A DNA stretch of 64,000 nucleotides, from contig OY855915.1 in assembly GCA_963693305.1 (NCBI GenBank), positions 10,139,107 through 10,203,106 of the forward strand, read 5' to 3'. Source of the DNA: Meandrina meandrites. Taxonomy: Eukaryota > Cnidaria > Anthozoa > Scleractinia > Meandrinidae. The notes under the pieces are model-generated. The model was not told the DNA's origin. It was given only the letters and a program-made list of their open reading frames with translations, and searched no databases. Below, piece after piece: positions 19,153-25,262 of the stretch (its first letter is position 1; every line of letters starts with the position of its first letter). The translations under genes and the position numbers were made by a program.

Positions 19153-19932
19153 TTATTTTTCTTTTTCTTCTTCGATGATGATGCTTAAAGCCACGTCTTG
19201 GTCATTCAGATCTATAATGTTGTTGTGCCCGTCCGTGATTTTGATATTTATGCTATTGATTCTGTTTTTGTTCACCGGGTGCCACAGGAGGCGGCGGGGC
19301 TCTTTTGAAAAGGGGTAGCTGACGGAGAGTTCAGCGGTTGAAAAAGAGAACATAACGTCACCCCCGATGTTGTCCACGGCCCTTGTAATGAGGTCACAAT
19401 GGATGTAGATCCAGTCGACGCCTCTTGTTATATTTGGCACGCGGTCGCTCCTATTGTTCGCTCCGTCTATTGTTTTCTTGTCAAAACCCAGCAACGCAGC
19501 AAATTCACCTCCACTTAGGTCAAGCTCGTAGCCGTCCTGCAACAGAATGACCACCCGATACGTTGTGCTGTGAAAATACAGCTGGACAATAAACTTGGAT
19601 TTTTCATCCTTGGGATCCACTCTTCCGATAAGCGACTGGATGGTGGTGTTGAGACCTTTGTAATCATACATTCCATCCGGAATTGTCACGGTTTTCCAGT
19701 TCTCTGTTTTTTTCCGCCATTTGAATTCGTTGTTGTTGTACCGTTTCGCGATGTTGTACCACGAATAAGACATAGATACCAGCTCATTTAACGCCGCCCT
19801 GTATGTTTTGTAGGGATCTAAAGCGATTGGCGGGTCAAAGTTAATTGTAAAGTCATGTGACTTGCTGTTGGCGTTGTTTTGTTTGGCCAGCTGCGAGTCG
19901 AGCAACAGGTTGAAATGAAAATGGGTTGACAT
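19153..19932 (-). CDS. Penton-type minor capsid protein (Polinton PY-like)
   Basis: 259 residues, mostly beta. The characteristic stretch IPDGMYDYKGLNTTIQ is near 88-103, then GFDKKTIDG, RGVDWIYIHCDLI and YPFSKEPRRLLWHPVNK with a KITD...IIDLNDQDVALSI ending. These match the conserved minor capsid (single jelly-roll, penton) protein of Polintons as I know it. It would occupy the fivefold vertices and hold the fibre. Starts nine bases after TTATATAAG... (motif 19938-19945), which contains the stop codon of the upstream gene. Confidence 0.85.
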   Translation of the reverse strand: MSTHFHFNLLLDSQLAKQNNANSKSHDFTINFDPPIALDPYKTYRAALNELVSMSYSWYNIAKRYNNNEFKWRKKTENWKTVTIPDGMYDYKGLNTTIQSLIGRVDPKDEKSKFIVQLYFHSTTYRVVILLQDGYELDLSGGEFAALLGFDKKTIDGANNRSDRVPNITRGVDWIYIHCDLITRAVDNIGGDVMFSFSTAELSVSYPFSKEPRRLLWHPVNKNRINSINIKITDGHNNIIDLNDQDVALSIIIEEEKEK

Positions 19933-19947
19933 GTTGCTTATATAATA
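19933..19947 (-). promoter_or_regulatory. TATATAA motif of the penton gene, overlapping the upstream stop
   Basis: TTATATAA at 19938-19945. The stop codon of the proline-rich gene (19938-19940) lies inside this motif, so termination and initiation signals are merged. Confidence 0.55.
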
Positions 19948-20840
19948 TTACTCAAAATTTTGTGGGCTTCTTTTTGTGTTATTTCCTTTAGCTTTACCAG
20001 CAACCCCAACATCTGCTGGACCTGTTTTTTCAGCTTCAGTGAAGTGTTGCCCGCCTGTATAGACGCCAAGCTTAAGTGTAGCCTTTCAACCAAAGCGTTT
20101 GGATCAACACTTCCGCTTCCTTCCATTTCCCAGTCGGATTCATCCTGGGGTTCTTCCTGGGGTGTGGGGTTTACCCCACTGTGAAGAGAAGCTGCGGGTT
20201 GTTTATTCCCTTTTCTCCTTTCAAGAATTTCTTCTCTTGCCTTTTTTATGTCTGCCAATGTGTAGCCGTGGAATTTTGATTTTTTGCTTTTTACAACATA
20301 GTCAGGATTGTCTTTATTTTTTGTTAACATGCTGCGCAGTGTCTGCAGGTCAACTGACTCTGATCCCTTGATACCTGGTTCTTTTGGTGGCCCCCATTTC
20401 CCACTTTTACCTGGTTGCACTTCTTCCATTTCTTCCTCTTCAGCCAAAGGTGGTAACGGTGATGGTGGTGGTGATGATGTGTAGTATGATGGGGGTGGTG
20501 ATGGTGGTAGTGGTGGTGGTGATGGTGGTGGTGTTGGCAATGGTGATGGTGGTGGAGTTTCCGCATCCGGTTTAAACTCTTCGTCGAAAGGGTTGTTTAA
20601 ATCAAACTCATCCATACCATAGTCTGGAACCTCTTCTTTCTCTTCTTCCTCTTCTTTTGGGGCGGCCCCTACTTGGAGTTTGTCAAGCCGCGATGTGATA
20701 GGTTTGAACAAATCCTCACCTGATAGCTGGCCAAACTCTTTATCTATTTTGTTATTTTTTATTGCCGCGAGAATGCTGTCGTTCTGCTGCTCAACTTCAG
20801 CCTTTTCGCTGACAAGTTTTCGCCACTTCTTCATGGACAT
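19938..20840 (-). CDS. Acidic, proline-rich Maverick protein with PPSY motif
   Basis: 300 residues from the ATG at 20840 (MSMKKW), the first after the promoter; a longer open frame to 20942 would run into the divergent ATPase gene. It has a charged N-terminus, a Glu run at 63-70, a Pro/Ser block at about 96-130 that includes PPSY (116-119), a Glu-rich patch and a basic helical middle. The C-terminal helical tail (LLVKLKEITQKEAHKIL) resembles the conserved ending of a Polinton particle protein. PPxY motifs recruit Nedd4-type ligases in several viruses, including adenovirus protein VI. Function otherwise unknown. The Pro block is a GGT/GAT-type minisatellite at DNA level. Confidence 0.72.
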   Translation of the reverse strand: MSMKKWRKLVSEKAEVEQQNDSILAAIKNNKIDKEFGQLSGEDLFKPITSRLDKLQVGAAPKEEEEEKEEVPDYGMDEFDLNNPFDEEFKPDAETPPPSPLPTPPPSPPPLPPSPPPSYYTSSPPPSPLPPLAEEEEMEEVQPGKSGKWGPPKEPGIKGSESVDLQTLRSMLTKNKDNPDYVVKSKKSKFHGYTLADIKKAREEILERRKGNKQPAASLHSGVNPTPQEEPQDESDWEMEGSGSVDPNALVERLHLSLASIQAGNTSLKLKKQVQQMLGLLVKLKEITQKEAHKILSNII

Positions 20841-20869
20841 ATTTTTGCCGTATATATAACAGAAAAAAA
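20841..20869. promoter_or_regulatory. 29-bp bidirectional promoter between proline-rich gene and ATPase gene
   Basis: TATATATA at 20851-20858 is centred between two divergent start codons. On the plus side it is followed by ACAGAAAAAAAATG, an A-rich leader of the type seen before virus-type late genes. Confidence 0.65.
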
Positions 20870-21502
20870 ATGAAAATTCCAAATTACGACCCCAGTTTGA
20901 CTGCGAAAAGTAATTACAAGCAAGGCCACCCTTGTATGCCACCAGATATCTTTCGGATGCTTATTTGCGGGCCGAGCAACTCTGGTAAAACAAATATTCT
21001 CATGCATATGCTTTACAGGTTGTTGGTCTACGACAAAATTTACCTTTGCGCTAAGAACCTGCATCAAGACAAGTACCAATATATGATTGATGATTTCGAA
21101 AAAAGAGTCAATCCTGCGGCTGGCTATAATGTTATTGAAGGCGCCAACGATGTTATTCCTCTTGAGATGCTGTCCACTGACAACCAAAAGATTGTAATTT
21201 TCGATGACATGGTTTGTGAAAGCAACCAAAACGACATTATCGGTTATTTTATCAACGGTCGCCACCGCAATTGCAGCGTTATTTATCTTTCTCAAAGTTA
21301 TTTTAAGGTCCCCAAAAACATCCGAGATAATTGTAGCCACTTTTGTGTTTTCGGCTTTCTTCCTAGAGAAAATAACCGCATTGCTGATGAATTGGGAATT
21401 GACAGAGAGCTGCTTGAAAAGGCTACCAATGCTAAATATTCTTTTTTATACCACGACAAGCCAAAAAAACAAACTCTAAAAAATTTTGATGAAAATATAT
21501 AG
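20870..21502 (+). CDS. FtsK/HerA-type genome-packaging ATPase
   Basis: 210 residues. Walker A GPSNSGKT is at 34-41 and Walker B (KIVIFDDMV) near 107-115. The sensor region [20 protein letters not shown] follows at about 130-150, then the arginine-bearing segment (NIRDNCSHF). This is the A32-like packaging ATPase found in Polintons, virophages and large DNA viruses, driving DNA into the preformed capsid. The length is normal for Polintons. The stop codon (21500-21502) lies inside the TATATAG motif of the fibre gene. Confidence 0.93.
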   Translation: MKIPNYDPSLTAKSNYKQGHPCMPPDIFRMLICGPSNSGKTNILMHMLYRLLVYDKIYLCAKNLHQDKYQYMIDDFEKRVNPAAGYNVIEGANDVIPLEMLSTDNQKIVIFDDMVCESNQNDIIGYFINGRHRNCSVIYLSQSYFKVPKNIRDNCSHFCVFGFLPRENNRIADELGIDRELLEKATNAKYSFLYHDKPKKQTLKNFDENI

Positions 21503-21506
21503 AAGG
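21496..21506 (+). promoter_or_regulatory. TATATAG motif of the fibre gene
   Basis: TATATAG (21496-21502) ends four bases before the fibre ATG and contains the ATPase stop codon. Confidence 0.55.
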
Positions 21507-23396
21507 ATGGGGTATCTTAACGGTGCGACGGGCGCGACTCAAACACACGAAGAGTCCACTTCAATCCGAGGAGAAACCGGCCCTGCCGGCCCTGCTGGTC
21601 CGACTGGCGCAACTGGACCCCCGGGCCCTAAAGGTGAAAAAGGTGACAAGGGCAATACTGGCCCGCAAGGACCTAAAGGAGATAAAGGCAATGTTGGGGA
21701 AAAAGGATTAAAGGGTGAAACGGGCTCACAAGGACCGACCGGACCTGCTGGCCCTGCGGGAGCAACGGGACCTACAGGACCAACCGGAGCTACAGGACCC
21801 ACGGGGCCTACTGGAGCAACTGGACCTGCGGGCACAAAAGGAGCTATGGGGGATAAAGGTGAAAAAGGGGAAAAGGGTGATAGTGGGGATATGTCATCAG
21901 CTAGCGTTACTGGTGACATTGTCATGAACGACCATGCAATCAAACAGCTCGCAAATCCTGTCGGCGATCAAGATGCTGTAAATCTTACTTCAATGAAAAA
22001 ATATGTGGGCTCCTCTGCAATTACAACTGGGCACGCCCATAAAAAGAATGACTTAGGTTTTTTAACCCAAAGGGTTGGTGTTTCAGCTGTAAACAATATT
22101 TCTTCTGTTACCGTTGAAGACTTTACATCCAACCTTCACAGTGTCAATAAAAAGGCTTACACTTTTAACATTATAAAAGCGAATGACAATTCTTTCAACT
22201 CTCGCTTAAAGTTAAATAAAACACCTCTAAAGGAAGGAGAGTACACTATATGTGTTGAGTTCTTTTACCCTAAAAACAAAAACAACCAAAACTGGTTTCT
22301 TAACCCTTTAAACAAGTTGGCCTCCAGTACTATTACCTACCACACCAAGCGCTTTGCCACCCATAACCCTCCGTATATAAGGATCATTTTTAATACTTAC
22401 AAATTAAAAGATAAGAATGACGACACAATCTATTTTGACATTTTAAATCCGGGTTATGATGGTTCAGCTCCTATTGAAAAGGCCGCTTTAATCATTTACG
22501 GTGTAAAGGGGTATCAATCAGATATAGACGGAATTATTTACGATGATGTTTTCGTTCTCGATTCCGACGGTGATTTTACTCTACAAACAAATTTAGATAT
22601 GAACTATTTTGAAATAAAAAATTATGATCGAGGCTACACAATAGACAACGATACAATCAGGTTACAAAAAGATTTAGATCTAAACGGCTTTTCGATAAAA
22701 AATTATGACGACACAAGCATAAAAAAAAGCTATTATCAAGAAATATTTGAAACTTTTTTTGATATAACCGATGCAAATAGTTTCATTGTCGAAGATTCAT
22801 TTGGTGCTGAAGTAAAATATGTGAAATGTCAAAACGATAAGGGTTTTATTGTAACTGAATATATGAAAGATGATTTCGATTTATCATTATTTGATAAACA
22901 GTTAGGTACTGTTTTAAATGGATCTGTGATTTCATTAAGCGAAGTAATTAGTACAAATAAATATACAATATTCATCAGCTTCAAACACGACACAGCATTC
23001 ACAGATGCAACAAAAAATCTAGTCGGTTTCGGCGGTATTACTCCTAACAAAAAATTTACTTATAGTGATCCGAGATACAGCATTAATAACCAAAAACTCA
23101 TCATTAACAATCAAAACAATAATAACGATATGTTGAGTGTGTTGAGTCAATATCAAAATAAAAACCTTTTCATGTGGATTATGAAAAATGGAAACAATAT
23201 AAGATATGGTTTAGTCAATGGCGCCTATCTTGATAAAACTAATAATGCAAGAAATGTCACATCAAGAAACATCATAATAGAATTACCTTATAAAATAAAA
23301 CGAATCGGAATATCAACTAATGCTTACAGTTTCTCATCAAAAGAATTCAATAAAATATGTTTTCTTGAGAAAGGCGAAGGTGTATTTTTTCTCTAA
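21507..23396 (+). CDS. Collagen-stalk fibre / attachment protein candidate
   Basis: 629 residues from the ATG after TATATAG; the open frame extends 21 bases upstream but without promoter support. Residues about 22-129 are 36 uninterrupted Gly-X-Y triplets (GPAGPT, GEKGDK types). Then comes [21 protein letters not shown], close to the N-A-x-P-x-x-x-x-DAV trimerisation segment of phage tail fibres, and two LDMN/LDLN-x4-IKNYD repeats near 370-410. The long beta-rich C-terminus would be the receptor-binding head. Codon use shifts from GC-rich in the collagen part to AT-rich in the head, suggesting domain acquisition. It probably sits on the penton as an adenovirus-like fibre; direct evidence is lacking. 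Confidence 0.82.
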   Translation: MGYLNGATGATQTHEESTSIRGETGPAGPAGPTGATGPPGPKGEKGDKGNTGPQGPKGDKGNVGEKGLKGETGSQGPTGPAGPAGATGPTGPTGATGPTGPTGATGPAGTKGAMGDKGEKGEKGDSGDMSSASVTGDIVMNDHAIKQLANPVGDQDAVNLTSMKKYVGSSAITTGHAHKKNDLGFLTQRVGVSAVNNISSVTVEDFTSNLHSVNKKAYTFNIIKANDNSFNSRLKLNKTPLKEGEYTICVEFFYPKNKNNQNWFLNPLNKLASSTITYHTKRFATHNPPYIRIIFNTYKLKDKNDDTIYFDILNPGYDGSAPIEKAALIIYGVKGYQSDIDGIIYDDVFVLDSDGDFTLQTNLDMNYFEIKNYDRGYTIDNDTIRLQKDLDLNGFSIKNYDDTSIKKSYYQEIFETFFDITDANSFIVEDSFGAEVKYVKCQNDKGFIVTEYMKDDFDLSLFDKQLGTVLNGSVISLSEVISTNKYTIFISFKHDTAFTDATKNLVGFGGITPNKKFTYSDPRYSINNQKLIINNQNNNNDMLSVLSQYQNKNLFMWIMKNGNNIRYGLVNGAYLDKTNNARNVTSRNIIIELPYKIKRIGISTNAYSFSSKEFNKICFLEKGEGVFFL

Positions 23397-23904
23397 CTAA
23401 AAAATAGATGAATGCGTTACAAGTGCGTTACCTGCACGTGCGCTGTCAATCAATTCTTATTCTGTGGTTTTACCTCCCACGCAAATCTTTTGTTTTTACA
23501 TTCTTCAGTGCTAAAATTCTGTGGTTTAGCCCCAAAAAATTTCAGAACAATCAAATCTATTGTCCTTTCGTGATGGTCTGCTTATTTTTTTAAAAAAAAC
23601 AAATTAAGACCTGTCAGTTTTCCATTAGTAAGATTATGTAAATACGCAAAGTTCAAGAACTTTCTTGAATATAATTACACGGGAAGACACGCAAAATGAT
23701 TTCACTATTTCATGCTGTTATGTATGTTATAAACGAAATTTCAACACCTGTTTGGCAAAACGAGGTCAGACAGATAGCACGTCAAGTAGTGGAGGCTATG
23801 AGAGAGGCGGAAAAAAAATAAACAGTCTCGCTTGGTAAGTTAACTTCACTCAATATTGGGCTTGTGTAATATAAATATTGTTTCCGCTCTTCTTCTCAGA
23901 AATA
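23397..23904. other. Gap between fibre and accessory genes
   Basis: About 500 bp, AT-rich. A 61-codon plus-strand frame at 23408-23593 begins just after the fibre stop, is Phe/Lys-rich and shows no domain; I do not call it. ATTCTGTGGTTT occurs twice (near 23456 and 23516). A 41-residue frame at 23696 is listed separately. Confidence 0.4.
23696..23821 (+). CDS. Possible 41-residue Maverick micro-protein
   Basis: ATG at 23696, stop TAA at 23819-23821. The product starts hydrophobic (MISLFHAVMYVINEI) and ends as a charged amphipathic helix (VEAMREAEKKK). ATATAATT lies about 20 bp upstream, similar to but farther than in other genes of the element. It fills an otherwise empty gap in a compact element, which is the main reason to list it. 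It may be chance. Confidence 0.35.
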   Translation: MISLFHAVMYVINEISTPVWQNEVRQIARQVVEAMREAEKK

Positions 23905-24306
23905 TCACCAACCTACGTTGAAAGATTTCTTGAAACACTCATCATAATCGTCTTCATTATAAATAGGATAGCCGAGATAGTGTCTGAATCCATCTCTAAT
24001 ACACAGTTTACAGTGACCATTTCGCGAACATCTGCTTCTGTCACATTTATAACAGAACAAGACCCATACAATTTGTTTATTGCGAAGGCAAAATGGTGCT
24101 TCTTTGATTGCAGCATGAACTTCTTCCCAGCCAAGAGCTTTTCGCTGTCTGAGCTTCATTTTAATATATCCTTTGCGGATTTCTTTTCGAACCTCGTCCC
24201 AGCCAAGCATTTTTCGCTGCCAGAGTTTTATTTTAATATACTCCGTACAGATTTTTTCTCGAAGTTCTAGTGGAAGTGCTTTTATTAATTCCAATGTGTC
24301 TGCCAT
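23905..24306 (-). CDS. Accessory protein 1, F-box-like start and Cys-rich centre
   Basis: 133 residues. It opens with LELIKALPLELREKI, reminiscent of the first helix of F-box-type modules, then two adjacent copies of a helical unit (YIKIKLWQRKMLGWDEV and YIKMKLRQRKALGWEEV). A Cys-rich part follows (CYKCDRSRCSRNGHCKLC), possibly zinc-binding, and an acidic tail. It is a tandem paralogue of the next gene, and both have the same 33-bp promoter. Such right-end genes are often host-interaction factors in Polintons and large viruses; a ubiquitin-ligase adaptor role is speculation. Confidence 0.72.
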   Translation of the reverse strand: MADTLELIKALPLELREKICTEYIKIKLWQRKMLGWDEVRKEIRKGYIKMKLRQRKALGWEEVHAAIKEAPFCLRNKQIVWVLFCYKCDRSRCSRNGHCKLCIRDGFRHYLGYPIYNEDDYDECFKKSFNVGW

Positions 24307-24339
24307 GTTTATACACTTGTTGGTGTGTTTCTCTAATTG
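24307..24339 (-). promoter_or_regulatory. CAATTAGAGAA...TATAAAC promoter block of accessory gene 1
   Basis: 33 bp directly before the ATG, identical to the block before accessory gene 2: CAATTAGAGAA, then TATAAAC abutting the start codon. Confidence 0.65.
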
Positions 24340-24348
24340 AAAGACCGA

Positions 24349-24738
24349 TCAGTAAAATTTCCTTTTTATTTCTGGTATTGGGTCTAAACCCTTTACCTTA
24401 CATTGTATCCATTCATGTTCTAATTCATCATCACATATCTCAATACAGCGTCTGGGGGAGTTGTATTCGTCTATGTCTGGGAAAACGTAATGATTTATAT
24501 TTTCTTTTCGCATACACGGTACACAGATACCATCAACGCCGCAATTTTTATGTTCAAGACAAAACAACACTTTTACAAAACTTTCCCTCCTTTTACAGAA
24601 TGGGATTTTTTCTAACTCTTTGTGTACTTCGGCCCAGCCAAGCATTTTTCGCTGCCAGAGTTTTATTATAATATACTCCGTACTGATTTTTTCTCGAAGT
24701 TCAGCCGGAAGTGCTTGTATTAGTTCAAGCGTGCCCAT
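24349..24738 (-). CDS. Accessory protein 2, paralogue of accessory protein 1
   Basis: 129 residues. The first 35 (LELIQALPAELREKI ... LWQRKMLGWAEV) match accessory protein 1, but the helical unit is single here. The middle is Cys-rich (CLEHKNCGVDGICVPC) and the C-terminus has diverged and is longer (IEICDDELEHEWIQC). Near-identical DNA at the 5' ends and promoters shows a recent duplication. The stop codon precedes the promoter block of gene 1. Function unknown. Confidence 0.72.
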   Translation of the reverse strand: MGTLELIQALPAELREKISTEYIIIKLWQRKMLGWAEVHKELEKIPFCKRRESFVKVLFCLEHKNCGVDGICVPCMRKENINHYVFPDIDEYNSPRRCIEICDDELEHEWIQCKVKGLDPIPEIKRKFY

Positions 24739-24771
24739 GTTTATACACTTGTTGGTGTGTTTCTCTAATTG
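24739..24771 (-). promoter_or_regulatory. CAATTAGAGAA...TATAAAC promoter block of accessory gene 2
   Basis: Identical to the block at 24307-24339. The stop codon TAG of accessory gene 3 lies inside the CAATTAG motif. Confidence 0.65.
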
Positions 24772-24968
24772 CTTGGTAAAAGAAGATTCATTACATCTTG
24801 TGGGCTCATTTTTTGCATTTGTGCCACTAGGTCATTATCAACCAATATTATTGGCTGGCTATTTGCTTGGTATTTGTTGGTGGTTGACCGATATACTTCA
24901 AAATTTGCCTTTCTTCTTCTGTGTTTAGTCCTGGTTTGATCTATGATATGATTTCTGCCTCTTCCCAT
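24765..24968 (-). CDS. Accessory protein 3, small basic protein at the right end
   Basis: 67 residues with an Arg/Lys-rich head (MGRGRNHII, TKHRRRKANF) and a short hydrophobic-acidic tail (MQKMSPQDVMNLLLPSN). No domain recognised. The ATG is 11 bp inside the right TIR and follows TATAAAACGCAGAA, so the TIR itself supplies its promoter. The stop overlaps the promoter of the next gene. Nuclear or DNA-binding roles would fit the charge but are unproven. Confidence 0.6.
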   Translation of the reverse strand: MGRGRNHIIDQTRTKHRRRKANFEVYRSTTNKYQANSQPIILVDNDLVAQMQKMSPQDVMNLLLPSN

Positions 24969-24976
24969 TTCTGCGT

Positions 24977-25256
24977 TTTATACAGCACGGTGTCAATTCT
25001 CTAATTGCTTGTCCCCTATGTTTCCTGCCGCCCTCTGTTTATGTTTCCTAAGTAGTATAGTCGGAGTCAGACTAAAACTATCGAGCAGCTCCTAAATTTC
25101 TTTCCTCTTTAGGAGACTATAGTCAGGGACTTAAAATCAAGCCACGCGAGCATGTGAGCGTGGTTTGATTTTTGGTCCCTGACTACTAGTCTCCTGAAGA
25201 GGTTAGAAATTTAGGTGCGCCCGAGATGGTTTTAGTCTGACTCCGACTATACTACT
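24977..25256. repeat. Right terminal inverted repeat of the Maverick with palindromic end
   Basis: 280 bp, the reverse complement of 8715-8982 with 12 extra bases (reading GGAGACTAGTAG toward the element interior) that complete the palindrome missing in the left copy. 25051-25256 is a 206-bp imperfect palindrome with AGTAGT/ACTACT ends. It also holds CAATTAGAGAATTG and TATAAA, which face into accessory gene 3. Confidence 0.92.
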
Positions 25257-25262
25257 CAAAAA
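25257..25262. repeat. Right target-site duplication of the Maverick (CAAAAA)
   Basis: Direct repeat of 8710-8715. Confidence 0.7.

Larger units (their letters stand above)
8715..25256. mobile_element. Complete Maverick/Polinton (adintovirus-like) element, 16,542 bp
   Basis: Bounded by terminal inverted repeats of 268 bp (left) and 280 bp (right) that start AGTAGTATAGTC, and by CAAAAA target repeats. It encodes the Polinton hallmark set: PolB, DDE integrase, packaging ATPase, adenain-like protease, major and minor capsid candidates, plus zinc-ribbon/PLA2 proteins, a collagen fibre and accessory genes, 17 to 18 genes in all. Genes are packed with 4-60 bp spacers or slight overlaps and no introns. 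No premature stop was seen in any core gene; only the protease lacks an AUG. Intact frames and highly similar termini argue for recent insertion. Confidence 0.93.

Noticed and set aside
20324..20566. His-rich minus-strand frame
   Set aside because: Shadow of the proline-block minisatellite in another frame of the PPSY gene.
20841..20942. Longer start for the proline-rich gene
   Set aside because: It would run through the shared promoter and into the ATPase coding region; ATG 20840 fits the promoter.
21539..21943. Pro/Val-rich minus-strand frame
   Set aside because: Antisense of the collagen repeats.
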